A DNA stretch of 64,000 nucleotides, from contig OZ025801.1 of NCBI GenBank assembly GCA_964019425.1, positions 62,001-126,000 on the forward strand, in the 5' to 3' direction. Below, piece by piece: positions 22,017-33,569 of this stretch (the stretch's first letter is position 1; the number at the start of each line of letters is the position of its first letter). This stretch comes from Flectonema sp. DT1601. Taxonomy: Eukaryota; Euglenozoa; Diplonemea; Diplonemida; Diplonemidae. The position numbers and the translations under genes were made by a program. The notes beneath the pieces are model-generated. The model did no database searches and was not told the DNA's origin. It worked only from the letters and a program-made list of their open reading frames with translations.

Positions 22017-22568
22017 TTACGAAGATGTCATTTGCATGGCGAGTTGTCTCGTTAGATCTTTTTGTGATTCTATCTCAGCCTTCAGGCTGTCGATTGTATT
22101 TTGTAACATTCCCTTCTCCGTTACAAAGCTGTCAGACTTGGCGGCAGAGAGAGCCTTCTGTTTGCTGTGTTCGAGTTCTCGAATGTGAAGAGCAGCCTCA
22201 ACATCATCGAGGATCTCTTGTTGATATTGTTGAAGTCTTGATTCACGAGAAGCGAGAGGTTCTCTGGTGACGATCGATTTTAATTCATCGAAGTCACTCT
22301 TGTCGAGTACGACGCCAGGGAATTCAGACTCACGTTGAAATTGTTGGATAGCTGATTCCTTGTCGGTGGCGAGCTCTCTTTCGAAATCAAGTTTTTGTTT
22401 TTTGAGTTGGTCCTCCCCTTCTGTTTTATTGATTTCGTTGTCAACCTTTTGATCTTCCACAGACCGCATCGATTCAACAGCTCTGAGGATCTCATCGACA
22501 CTCTGAGAGATATCTTCAGTTGTAGTGAAGACTTCTTCGTCAATAGTTGTATTTGAGGGACGGAACAT
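22017..22568 (-). CDS. Coiled-coil protein, 183 aa, unknown function
   Basis: Starts MFRPSNTTIDEEVFTTTEDI and is strongly helical throughout: residues ~20-95 and ~110-180 are rich in E, K, Q and L (QLKKQKLDFERELATDKESA; QQYQQEILDDVEAALHIREL). It ends MQMTSS. No known domain recognised. Cytosolic or cytoskeletal by composition. An acceptor-like TTTCACAG lies 18 nt upstream. It sits in the same-strand cluster between two other coiled-coil genes. Confidence 0.65.
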   Translation of the reverse strand: MFRPSNTTIDEEVFTTTEDISQSVDEILRAVESMRSVEDQKVDNEINKTEGEDQLKKQKLDFERELATDKESAIQQFQRESEFPGVVLDKSDFDELKSIVTREPLASRESRLQQYQQEILDDVEAALHIRELEHSKQKALSAAKSDSFVTEKGMLQNTIDSLKAEIESQKDLTRQLAMQMTSS

Positions 22569-22586
22569 CTTATGAAGAAATGACGT

Positions 22587-22589
22587 CTG
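22587..22589 (-). promoter_or_regulatory. Putative SL trans-splice acceptor, 183-aa gene
   Basis: Minus-strand TTTATCTTCTTTCACAG, 18 nt before the ATG. Confidence 0.55.
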
Positions 22590-24388
22590 TGAAAGAAGAT
22601 AAACACATCACTCACTTCCTTTAATGTGGTGGAGTCTGACTGTTGTTGAATTGAAGAATATAAATATTTACATCACCCAAGTCAGTCTTAATAATCACGT
22701 CGTACAATATGTTGCAAAGAAGAGAGAAAAAAAACAACAACAAAAGATCTTAACTTTTTTTTTTTCCCCTCTCTAATCTCTTTCTTGCATTTGTCCTTTG
22801 AGCACCCATGACAAAGAAGAAAGAGAAAAAAGGACAACCACAACGCATACTTCTTCTTCTTCTTCTTTTTTTTTTTTTTGTTTGCTTGAAATAAAGCAGG
22901 CAGATATCTACATCTGACAAGCAGAACTAAAGAGAGTGTGAGTAATTCCATACATGTGTTGCCTGATTAGTTAACCTTACATGTGACTGCTGTGATACTC
23001 CAACACAACACCAATCACAGAGAGGGGACTAATAAACAGCTCTTGAGATGTGTTGAAAAAATACTTTTTTTTTTTTTTTTTTGTTGAATTATTGCTACTC
23101 TAGAAGAAAATTCTAAATTACTACTTTTTTTTTTTTTTTTTTTTCTTTCTAATCTAAACAGAGATACAAACATACACAAAAAACTATAAATTATATATCC
23201 GGGAAGGATACTTGCAGGTCTTTGGGAAGGGAAGGGGAAGATGTGTTTTTAACATTTGTCCACATAACGAAACGGAAGAAAATCAACAACCTGGTGATTA
23301 GTTGTGTAGTAATGATCGTACCCTTTGAATATAGCGTAGGATTATTGGTGGCAGTGAATTTCTTTTCACCAGGAAAACCAGTCAGGTAACAATTTCTTTT
23401 TTTTTTTTTTGCTGTCAAAACATCTGCGAGGGCCATTATAACTCAACAAGTGTGCCCACCGTAGAGCTGCAGTGCTTTAAGGAACATTTCTTTTTTATAA
23501 ACCCCCGAAGGTACGCATCTTACACAACACACACACACAATTAGAATTAATTACGACAAAACAATCAGGAAGAAAAGAGTGCTCATTCCACAACAGGATT
23601 GGGATAGGAGAAGAAAACTAAAGTAAACCAACGATGTGATGACATCATCTAAGAGGGTGCTGACAAAAGACAACTTGAAAATACTTGCTTGTGCACTTAA
23701 TCGCTATATATCGGTTTTGCAATAATAAAAGAATGAGAGGTTAACAGGAGGTCAGGTTCACATAATTATTTGATACTTTTTGCTGCTCCTTATTGACCAA
23801 ACTCGGGGAACTTTTAAAAAAAAAAAGCTGAAAATCTTGCCAACAAAGACAACAACCTTACTTAGAGAGAAGTGCGAGAAGTGCAAAAACATCAAAAGAA
23901 AACGGTGGCGGTGGTGGATTAATAATTTGAGAAAAGGGAAATAACTACACTACTGGTCCCTATGAAGAGAAAGCGAATTTGACTCAAATCGATTCAGAAA
24001 CAGGGAGGGGGGTGAAACTTTGACAATGTAAAAACAGTAACAACTTTAGGAATTAAAAACAAACGTTAATATCAAAGTACTTGACTGTAGGAACAGGGGG
24101 GGGAAATCGCCTTTATTCATTCTACGAAAATAAAAAGAAAGAAAGCAGAACCAGTTTGCTCTAAATATTGCTGTCGGGTTAGGACCGTGAAAGAGGACAA
24201 TATGTAGTATTATATAATAACTTCTCCTTACTTTCACATTATCGATTCCTCCATCGGTGTGGGGAATGGTCAGTCAACTTAGACACCAGTCGCAGTTAAA
24301 GAGTTCCTTTTTTTTTGCTTCCGACGTTTTCGATTAATTAAATAATAAATTCCCTCCTTCCGTTGTTGGAATTCCTGAGTGAGAAGAA
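22590..24388. other. Long AT-rich spacer with homopolymer T runs
   Basis: Several T runs on the plus strand (near 22755, 22870, 23065, 23125, 23400) and a short CA run near 23530. No convincing coding potential; probably the 3' UTR of the large coiled-coil gene and a processing region. Confidence 0.5.
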
Positions 24389-27300
24389 TTATGAAATACT
24401 TCGATTGTTGTTATTCATCATTCTCGACACAGATTGAGTTACAATAGAAACCACGTCTACCGACTGCGATCTCTGTGATTTCACAAATCTCGGAGATGGA
24501 GATGGCTGTGCGGAGTTCCTCTTTCCTGTTGGAGTACTACAACGAGTTGAAGACCTTCCAGCAGGTCCTCCAATAGACGGAGAACCTTTCCTAACTTTTG
24601 ATAATGTTCTAAAAGCAGTAGTTGTAGAATGTTGTAATCTCGGAGTGTGTGTCGCAGGATTCCCGAGATGGACTTCAACAGTTTGAATTCCTTCGCGACG
24701 TTTCTTTGAAGGAATGCCGCAGGCTGACTTCAAATCTTTAACTTCACAAAGAGAATCAACAGAACCAGTAGAGACCTCTCTGGTAGTACTAACGTTATCG
24801 AGGATTGTCTTGTCTTTCATCATCAACTTCTCTCCCAGGCGGTCCATTTCACTTGAGATTCTGGTCGTTGTTTGCGCCACCTCACTCAATGGCGCTCCAA
24901 CAATTGATTGACTTGAGTTTTTCGGTTTTCCTTTTGGTTCCCAAGTTTCAATTAGTTTTTTTGGAGTGCCATAAGCGATATCCAGAGAGGTGTTGAACCT
25001 GTTGGGATGGTTTATTAGGAATACAAAGTCTACTAACAGACTAACAGTTTATTAATATAAATTCCATACCAAGAACAAGGTGTTTCAAGAGGGAGAGGAA
25101 CTGGCGCGCCATCAACTACAGTCGTCTCAATGTCATCAACAGAAGGTATGGAAGGAGGTTGAGGTGGAGGTGCCTCACTCCCGCAGGGTATTTCTATTTC
25201 ATAATCACACATTGGACTCGGACATGCCGGGCCAGACATCTCCATCTCCATGGAAGGTACCTGTTTTATTATTTTATACGGATCCCCAACAATATGATTC
25301 GTGTCACTTACAGAAAAAGATAAACATACCGGAGGTAGAAACGGTGTGTGTGGTTTGTCTACAGCTCCCTCAATAGGAGGATGATAGCTCGTGATGGGAC
25401 CATTAAACCCATTCAGACCGTGAAGGACGTCATATCTCTCAAGATCTCGATGAGTGCTGAGAGGGACAACATCAAATATCGATCCGGTTGGGGACGGAAC
25501 TGCATTTAGTAACGCTGCGTGTTGAGCGAGAGCTTGCATTGGGTCTACAGGAAGCGGGGGAGGTATTGCAGCAATAGGAAGCGGGGGAGGAATTGATGCC
25601 TCGCGTACGTGAAGAACCGACTCTCGAACGTCGAGATCTCTCTGACGTCTATCTAGTTGTTCTTGCATTCCAACAGTTTTCTCGTAAAGTCTCCTCGCAG
25701 CTTCCAATACGAGATCCGTGTCACTTCTCGCTTCAGATAGAATCCGACTTGTCTCTTGAATGGCGGTGTTGGTTTCTAATTTCTGTTGCGCGGCTTTTTT
25801 TGACAGCTCTTCAGCTGCGAGGTCTGCTTTCAGTTGAGTGAGCTCTCGAAGTGTGTCGGACTCACGTTGTTTGACTACTTCACCCCAAGCAATCCATTCC
25901 ATCTCTTGTCCTTTTACTTTCATTGCCAAAGACTCCAACTGTCGTTCCTTTTCCGCGAGAGCGAGACGCTCCCTGTCGAGGTACTCCTGATTCTGGGCTG
26001 CAGCACGTTTGTCTTCACCGTCGCGAGATTGGTGGAGGCGATCTTCAGCCGACTGGAGTGCAGCCTCGCGTTTTGTGAGGGTGGCAATCCATCTCTCGAT
26101 AGCAACCTTCCGTTTTTCGAGTGACTTCTCTCTTTCCTGAAGGTTGTGTTCTATGGCGCCGACACGCTGAAGCTCTGCCTGGAGGAGTGACTCGTGTTGC
26201 TGAAGAACCTTCTCGCGGTCACCTGAGGCCTCACCGGCATCGAGTCTGCGCTGAAGTTCCACGCAGCGGACCTCAGAGTTCGTAGCCCGTGCTATGGCTT
26301 CGTTAAGACGTTGGGCGGAGTCGGCAAGTTGTTGTTGTAAATTATTGTCCTCACCAACACCTCGTTGGTGTACTCTTTGGTCCCACTCTCTAGACATTTT
26401 CTCTCGCTCTTCGATGCGAGCCTGTAGCACCGCTAGTTTCGCATCCCTGTCGTGAAGTTTCGCCTCTTTGTCGTGAAGCTGATCTTTTAGTTGTTGAATC
26501 CTTGATCGCTGATCTTCACCATCACCTAATGCTCTCTTTCTTTTGTTGTCAAGTTCGTCTTCTCGTTGGTGCAGATCGAACTCCAGCTGCTTTAGTTTTC
26601 TGTGCTGCGCTTCTATCTGACTATCTCTATCAGATAATATATCTTCCTGTCGTCTTATTTGCTCTTCTCGCGATCGAACAATGTCTTCTCTATCGCGTAA
26701 ACCCGACTCCCGTTCGCGTAACTTTTCTTCGCGGGAGTTGAGGTCTTCTTCGCGTTTTGAAAGATTCGAGAGGTGCCGGTTCGCATCATTCATTTGGAGC
26801 ATTCGGTTCTGCAGGTCGCGATCACGGGACATGAGATCTTCTTCCCGTGACCCGAGAAGGGCAGCACGGTCGGCTATTTCCTTCTCTCGCGATGCGAAGT
26901 CCTCTTCCCTGGAAGCCAACTGCGCTAACTTGTCGTTGAAATCCCTTTCCTGTTGGGAGGAGTGTCCAAACATCTGTTTCGCTTCTTGCTCAAGAGTAGT
27001 AATTCGAAGCTGATGCTCTGCGAGAGTTCGCTCCCCCTCAGACAGCTTCCGCTCCCTCTCAGAAAGGTTCCGCTCCCTCTCAGAAAGGTTTTTCTGGTCC
27101 TGTTCGAGTTTCTGGTGTTGGGAATCCAAGTGCTTCATATTTTCTTCTTTCATAGAAAGTAGTTTTTCTCGATCGTGGATTTGCTTCGCAAAAAGTTCTC
27201 TCTCTGTCGCCATCTTTGCCTCCGCTGCCGCCAGGTCGGTGATCTTCTGAGCGAGTTCACGTTCTCTGTCGTAAGTTTCGAATTGATACTTCTCAGGGCG

Positions 27301-28623
27301 GGTGAGCTGCTCTCTTCTGAAGTCCTCGCGTTGTAGGTCGAGTTCGCGAAGTGCTGCCGCGAGTTTTCTTTCATTTGACTGAAGAGAGAATTCTCTCTCA
27401 GAAACATCCTCCAGTTTAATTGTTATCTTCCTCCAGTAGCGGAGGATGATATCAGTTCGAGAGTTTACTTCAAGTTCTTGAATGTTAATACGCTGATCTG
27501 ATTCTTGAGATCTGAAAGCGTGTCTGGCGCGAGTATCAGTTGATGCCTGTTCTCTCGCCCCCATCGCAGCTTCCCTGGCCATAAGCTGATCATTTTCATT
27601 ATTAACACTTGAGATGGTACTTTCAACTTCGATGTCCTTTTTATGTTTTATCTTTGTCGTCGTGAGTTCTCGAAGTAGTATCCGACCTTCCCTATCGCGA
27701 GCATCTTCGTCAATTTGACGGCGGAGGTCTGCATCACTTCTGAATTGACGAAGAGATTCCTCCCATCCGCGAAGCTCAGCCTCCTTTCTAATGAGAGACT
27801 CTTCTCTGTCTCTGTGAACGAAATCCATCGACTGCTGTGAAGCTGATCTCGCTGTTGGAAACTGTTGTTGATTATGTAAGGCTGATTCTAGTCTGCGGAG
27901 AGCCAGTTCTCGTCTGTTGAGTTCATCTTCCTTTTCTGATGACTTCTTTGGATCCGAAGCCATTCTTGTCATTCGAGAAAACTCCTGTTCGCGTTCCATG
28001 AGATCCCGTTCGCGTTCTCTCAAACTCTGTAGAGCTCTTTCATCAGGCAGGGATTGTAGAGAATGTTGGAGGTGGTGGAGATGAGCTTCTCTATCAGCAA
28101 GTTGGCGCTCTTTTTCAGAAATTGCAGCTTCGCGATTTTTCGTTTCTCTGACAGTCGTAACGGGCTCGTGAAGTTGATTAGCAACAGAAATGCGAGAAGT
28201 TGATGTTTCGAGGACGGGATCATCGCGTTCATCAGGCAAGTCGAGTGGACTAGAAAATTCCGGGATGACTCTGGCGTGTCTCGGTGGGGAGTAGTGAACT
28301 GCCCGCTGACGATTTCTTCCACTTTGGTGAGGAACTACTTCAATATCATCAAATGTCTCAGTGCTGGCCATACTGGGAGTTGGTGTAGGTCCAGCATTTG
28401 TGATAGATAACATTACTTGACTGTAGGCTGTCCAATCAACAAAGTCTCCTCCACCCATCGCTTTCCAAATACCACTTACAACTTCTTCCTGTCCACTTAA
28501 TCCCAACTCTTTTAATATACTTCGTAATCCACTCAAGTCGAGAACGATATTGTCTGCACTACTCTCGAAACCATACCTCTCAAATGCCCTCCAAAGCAGC
28601 TCTTTGTGACCACCTGGAGTCAT
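24389..28623 (-). CDS. Large coiled-coil cytoskeletal-type protein, ~1,364 aa, three exons
   Basis: Exons 28623-25330, 25260-25070 and 24998-24389. The introns are 69 bp (GTATGTTT...AAAACAG, in frame so it can be missed) and 71 bp (GTATGG...CCAACAG). The N-terminus (residues ~1-80, RAFERYGFESSADNIVLDL) is globular and EF-hand-like in spacing, without clear Ca-binding loops. Residues ~150-970 are an almost unbroken coiled coil in which RE/RD recurs, as in LSEREKLSE-type and LxxREEDLxSRE steps, like rootletin or centrosomal proteins. A Pro-rich segment (PPPLPIAAIPPPLPVDP) and a Ser/Thr/Arg-rich basic tail end NNNNRSIS. Likely flagellar or cytoskeletal; no orthologue named. Further in-frame introns are possible. 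Confidence 0.75.
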
Positions 28624-30157
28624 GTCATGTGCCGTGGGCGGGCTTGTTGTGTTGTAATACCCTTCCCTGTGTGAATAATATTGTTGATGGTCTCTATTAC
28701 TTGATGGCTGTTTAAGTGAACCTCCCGCGGGACGGATAATTAAATTAAATTCCTGTCGAAACTTAATTAGAATTAATTAGACGCATCTTATCTCAATTAT
28801 ATTTTTTATCGATTTTCGTCAACCTGCACCAACCAAAAAAAAGAACCACCCCAGATTCCTTTTTTTTTTCTTAACAATTCTGTTTATGTAGCTCGCAAAA
28901 CACGACACGGTGCCGTGAGTAAAGGAAAAAAAAAAAGGGAAGGGAAATGAAGGAGAAATTAAAAAAAAAAGAGGGGAAAAAAAAAGGTGGGACTGATATA
29001 CTACGGATGTGAGTGACAAGCCCAACACGTCAATTAACAAGCACTCGCCCAGATTCACAGAGCAGAGGCAATCACGTAAATCGAACAACAGTTCCCGTTG
29101 GGAATTCAACAACTTTCAAGAGGAGGAGGGCGAGGAGGGTGAAAACGATATTTTATATAATTTTTTTTTTAAAAACTTTTTTCGCGGAGAGCATCAAAGA
29201 AAGAAAAAAGACAGCGCAAGGAGGAATAAGTAAAATGGGATTCATTATTTATTTATTTTTATTTGCGTGGGAGGGTATACATTACAAGAGGCGCGCATTG
29301 GCATAGACAGGATCGGAGCTACAAGACTACTGCTCAAAATCTTTTCCTCTGGTAGAAGAAGAGGATTTTTTAGAGTGTTAGTCCTTTTCCGCTTTCCTTT
29401 TTTTAAATTTTATTCTGTTAAGCTCCTTGACGCTGTAAAGAAAACTAAAAAGGGGGGAAGGGCAGGGGAAAATACCCCTCCAAGCGCACAAAAAATATGC
29501 GTCAGACGCAGGGTGCCACCATTCAAGAAAGAACAGTGGATGCCCACAAATAAGAGGTTATTATGACTTCTGCCTAATTTTATTTTTTTTCTTTCTGCAT
29601 TTTTTGTCGCTTGCAAAGGGGTGGAAGCGGGAAAGGATACTGCGAGAAGGGAACCCTGCGCCAGTCAAGTCTGCTTCTGTGTCTTTGTACCGTCCAGACA
29701 GGGAGGGGTACCCCCTTTGCGACATCGAGGACAGATAGACTTAAGAAACTACACTTTGTTTGCCAGCGCAGGGGGGGAACTACAAGGGGAGAGATTTCCT
29801 CTTTTCTTTTTTCTTTTTTTTTTTCTTTTCTTTTTTTTTCCCCCACCCCGATCGCTTGCTCTGCGAAACCGAAATAAAAAAGGAACTTTTCTTTTTGTAC
29901 TTTCGTTTTTTTTTTTTTTTTTTTTGACACTAAGGATTAAAGTGAAAGAACTCAGCAACATAATAACACTAACAATAAAAGGCAGTAATTGCCGCTCCTA
30001 ATGGCATTCGAAGGGTCGCCTGAAGGCTGCAACAGTTAACGCAAACGAAATAAATTAACAAACAGCGTGACGGCTAAGTATTGTTACTCTTTATCTCACT
30101 CTTTTTCTTCTTTTTTCTTTTATTTCCCTTCTTTAGCCTCGATAAACTGAAGTCGAC
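28624..30157. other. Intergenic region with purine/pyrimidine tracts
   Basis: Contains A-runs and G/A-rich stretches (28850-29000), T/C-rich tracts (29800-29850, 29905-29925) and no gene I can support. It likely includes the 5' flank of the coiled-coil gene and the 3' UTR of the 481-aa gene. Confidence 0.45.
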
Positions 30158-31603
30158 CTACATGTCTGGTGGGTTTTCTGGAACGATGGACGGTGGAGTG
30201 GCTGGCTGGTCGAACAGTTTTTGGATTGGTGTGCCGGTCTTACCGGTAGCACAGCATTCGTCCATCTCGTGCCTGTGTCCACGCTTTGCAGAGCTGAATC
30301 CCGCGTAGGAACTGCATCTTGGAGATACGTGAGCGGAACGTGGAGCAACACTGCTGTATCCCTGACGGTCAAGAGTGGTAACAGTTCCTCCTGACATATC
30401 GTGACGGTGCTTTCTCTTACCTTCGTTTAGTTTTTCAAGAGAAATAGTTCTGTCCGGGTTCTCAGCTGCCTCCGCTGCTGCACGGCGGCTTTCTTTGCAG
30501 CTGTCAGCCTGGTGACGGTGCTTTCTCTTTGACACTTGGTAGTCCTCATTGCTCATGCACTGGTGCTGTCCACTTGGGGAAGACGTAAATGACATGTTCT
30601 TCGAGTGCTTCTTCTTTTCATTAGCCATTGTTCTACAAGACTTGGCCATGTTAGTCTCTGGAGGAGGGGAGTTGTAACCGGCTTCACCTCTACGAGGAGA
30701 CTGCGCTTCCATAGTGTAGTGATGGTTGGCCTTCTTTTTTGAGAACTCAACATTTGAGACTAACTGAGAATCGGTATCACGTGGTGCTGGTGGCTCAGGT
30801 CTGCTGACCCAACCGTCGATGTCTCTGCTGTGGATAGATTTTTGTCTGCTGAAACGCTTTACACTGAGAGGCTGACCATTCTCAGCATCCCTTTCAACGA
30901 TAATTTCAGGTCCCTTTGGGACGCACTCATCCATTTCGTGACGGTGAGCTGCCTTGTCACGTCTAAATGCTTCAGCTGAATGGCACCTTGGAATTGAGTC
31001 CTCACCTCCATTGTAAATGGTGTCAATAGTCTTACCTCCATCAATCTGATGTCTGTGAAGCATCTTATCGTGACGGAATCTTTCAGCACTGCAGTGTACG
31101 GTTGGCTCAGCAGGAGAGCTCGCCAAAGCCTGTCTCTGAGGTGAGCAGCCATCTAATTCAGCCTTGTGCTTACTCTTGTCAACGGAGAACAATTCATTTG
31201 ACTGGTAAGGGTTTGGTCCTCCTGCCTCTCCAGCAGCAGCGTGTGACGCAGGGAACATTGGAGTCAAGTGTTCGACCTTCTCATGAGCGAATTCTCTGCA
31301 TGATTTATGATATGGAGGTCCAGCCATATTAGAGTGGTTGTGACCGTACATGGTCTCCTGAGGAGATGGTTCTTGTGACAGACGCTCTCTTCTTGGGGTG
31401 CTCAAGATATCAGTTGTGTGTCTCTTTTTGTCATGTTCTAATCCGAGGTGAGACACTCGGTCACTCATTGGAGTAACTGATCCAGCAGCTTGTGTCCTTG
31501 CGGCCATTGATGCAGAAGGAGCCGCGTCTCTTGGAGTGTTCATCGTGTAGGTGTGCAATTTCTTCGCACGTGCGAGCTCCTGAGCGCTGGTAAAAGTGGC
31601 CAT
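30158..31603 (-). CDS. Repeat protein, 481 aa, with about twelve K..H(R)H motifs; unknown function
   Basis: Single exon from ATG 31603 to a stop at 30158. About twelve copies of an ~18-residue motif, aromatic/hydrophobic-x3-K-x2-H-x3-hydrophobic, spaced ~30-50 residues: for example AERFRHDKMLHRHQIDG, AEAFRRDKAAHRHEMDEC, NEDYQVSKRKHRHQADSC and FSSAKRGHRHEMDEC. Linkers are Ser/Pro/Gly-rich and look disordered. Short basic-His helices on disordered linkers suggest repeated docking to a periodic partner such as microtubules; this is inference. High-quality codon structure and a clean 5' acceptor argue that it is a real gene. Confidence 0.75.
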   Translation of the reverse strand: MATFTSAQELARAKKLHTYTMNTPRDAAPSASMAARTQAAGSVTPMSDRVSHLGLEHDKKRHTTDILSTPRRERLSQEPSPQETMYGHNHSNMAGPPYHKSCREFAHEKVEHLTPMFPASHAAAGEAGGPNPYQSNELFSVDKSKHKAELDGCSPQRQALASSPAEPTVHCSAERFRHDKMLHRHQIDGGKTIDTIYNGGEDSIPRCHSAEAFRRDKAAHRHEMDECVPKGPEIIVERDAENGQPLSVKRFSRQKSIHSRDIDGWVSRPEPPAPRDTDSQLVSNVEFSKKKANHHYTMEAQSPRRGEAGYNSPPPETNMAKSCRTMANEKKKHSKNMSFTSSPSGQHQCMSNEDYQVSKRKHRHQADSCKESRRAAAEAAENPDRTISLEKLNEGKRKHRHDMSGGTVTTLDRQGYSSVAPRSAHVSPRCSSYAGFSSAKRGHRHEMDECCATGKTGTPIQKLFDQPATPPSIVPENPPDM

Positions 31604-31621
31604 ATTGTTGAGAAGAAAATC

Positions 31622-31624
31622 CTG
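31622..31624 (-). promoter_or_regulatory. Putative SL trans-splice acceptor, 481-aa gene
   Basis: Minus-strand TTTACTAATCAG, 18 nt before the ATG. TACTAAT resembles a branch-point motif fused to the acceptor. Confidence 0.5.
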
Positions 31625-32012
31625 ATTAGTAAATTATTTATTATTACTATTACTCTAACAAACTTATTAAATATTTCAGAGCGGCGCTGAATCTAATTGG
31701 AAAACGGACACATCCTAGAACGAAGAAAAAAGAGAGGGAACAAAAGACCAAATGTCACAGCCAAACAGCCCAAGGACTCACCATGTTAAAAGCAGATGAA
31801 TAATAAAAGAATATGTTAAAGCCCAGAATGTCTTTTTTCGTTGAGAGAAAACGAAAAAAACATATAAATTTAACGAGAGAAACCCCCCACGCAAATCGCA
31901 TGCAAATATAAAGAACAAAAGGAACAGAATTGTGCAGCAATAATGGCGGAAGCTATATGTGTCAAAAGTCTAATGTCACGGATGTTCGACAACTGAGTCA
32001 AAATCATAACCC

Positions 32013-32046
<34 letters not shown>

Positions 32047-32399
32047 TACTTCGAACGAATCCAACTGAAGCAACCACACCACACCAGGAGGTGTGTTCAT
32101 TTTATTACATATTTGTGTGGCAATGAAAAAACAAAGTGAGAACTAAAAACTGAAATGGAGTTAGGAGACTTATTTAGTTGAATTTGCTAAGCTAATAATA
32201 TAGTAGCGGTAAACAATTAATTTGTTAAGTTACTTGCGGGTTGCATTGCGAAAATAAACCGCAGTACCTTCAGGAAGAATTCTGTACAAAGGACGAATCG
32301 TGGATCCATCCATTGATGTGATAATATTTTTCATTTTGCTCCAAGTCGCAGTTGAAGTACTTCGGATGTCCTGGTCCCTTTAAAGTTTGAAAATGTCAT
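31625..32399. other. Spacer with CAG repeat
   Basis: No gene recognised. A (CAG)n tract of about 10-11 copies lies near 32013-32044. This is the left edge of the accessory region. Confidence 0.5.
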
Positions 32400-33345
32400 A
32401 CAAATTACTATTCCACTTTCCAGCACCTGGGTACTGCTGATCATTGCCATGAGAGGTTGAATAGTCTTAGTAGTTGCTCGAGGAAAGCTTTTGGAAGTTG
32501 TTTTAACATCGAGTTCCAGATGTAGTCAGGTCCAGGTGCCTTCTTTGGTTTTTGAAATTTGTCGTTCCAGTTCAGGCATTCCAAATTCCACCGAGTTATC
32601 ATCAGGTATTCCTTGTAAGGTTGGTTCACCGTCTTCGAATTTGAATTGGTCAGCGTATGTTTTGGTGAAAATCTGTTGCAGGTCGGTTAATTCCTTCTCA
32701 CCGTCGACTATCTTAGTAATTGAATGGTCCATCATTCTACCTTCCAGTTGTTTAACTTTTCTAAAGGCCCATCTGTCTTATCAGAGTCAGTCTCTGCCAT
32801 TAAATCTTCTGAATCCCTCACAGCGAAGGTACTACTTAACTTGTTGTTGTAGCCTGGGATGGCCCTTCTTACTGCTCTCAGAATCTCATTGTTGATCTTG
32901 GAAGCTAGTTTCTGCACATTCTTAATTCTTTCTAATTTGGGCGCTGCCCTTTCCAACAATATTTTATAATAATTCCAATCGGCACATTGTCACTTCCATT
33001 TCCATGTCCCAGAACTCTCATATGAATATTTCTTGATTATAATATCTTCGATTATCAGTTTGAGTGGCAGGTGATCGCTGTCCCATCCCTTCATGAGTTA
33101 GTTAAATTGGATTAGATTGAAGTACTACTGGTAATATCTCAGTTTGGTCATGTGAGATGTCGGGTGTTTTAATATTATCGTATTTAGATCATTTCTGACC
33201 AGATTGGCGGTGTTCTCTCTTCTGTAGATTTAATAGCCATCGATGGTGAAATGGTTTTCTTTAGATAACTACGTTTCCTGCAGTAGTACTACTTCAGGCT
33301 TTTCTTCTTTCAGTGCCCAGTTCAATCGAAAGTTTGGTTAAAAGA
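32400..33345 (-). mobile_element. Decayed ingi-like LINE fragment (endonuclease to RT start)
   Basis: Minus-strand pieces match the domain order of the intact LINE at 36.5-43.9 kb. Near 33300 LNWALKEEKPEVVLLQET corresponds to the endonuclease QET motif. Near 33090 GWDSDHLPLKL corresponds to the SDH motif. At ~32735-32450 there is pre-RT sequence and KKAPGPDYIWNSMLKQL, the RT region 1 KAPGPDGIHG equivalent. Frames are broken repeatedly and sequence between motifs is missing. It is a different, older subfamily than the intact copy. Confidence 0.7.
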
Positions 33346-33569
33346 AGTTTTCTTAATAAAAATTTATTTTTAATTTTCTTTTATTCATAGACTGAAGTGC
33401 CCTACAATTTGGAGGCCCGTAGGGCGCTTTTAATATAAATATTATTTTGGAGGGCGCTTTTTTTACCTTTTTTATTACTATAAGACAGCCGAAATTGACG
33501 GAGACTTACACCGACGCACAAGTATTTTGACACAGAAGCCCAAAAAAAAAACCTTTGTTGACATGCTTG
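33346..33569. other. AT-rich spacer
   Basis: No feature beyond A/T runs. Confidence 0.4.

Noticed and set aside
23627-23640. AACCAACGAT near 23627 as another SL copy
   Set aside because: Similarity stops after ten bases (AACCAACGATGTGATG); chance match.
29009-29930. Small genes in the purine/pyrimidine tracts
   Set aside because: Low-complexity Lys/Phe/Arg-rich frames on both strands, no conserved motif and no acceptor placement.
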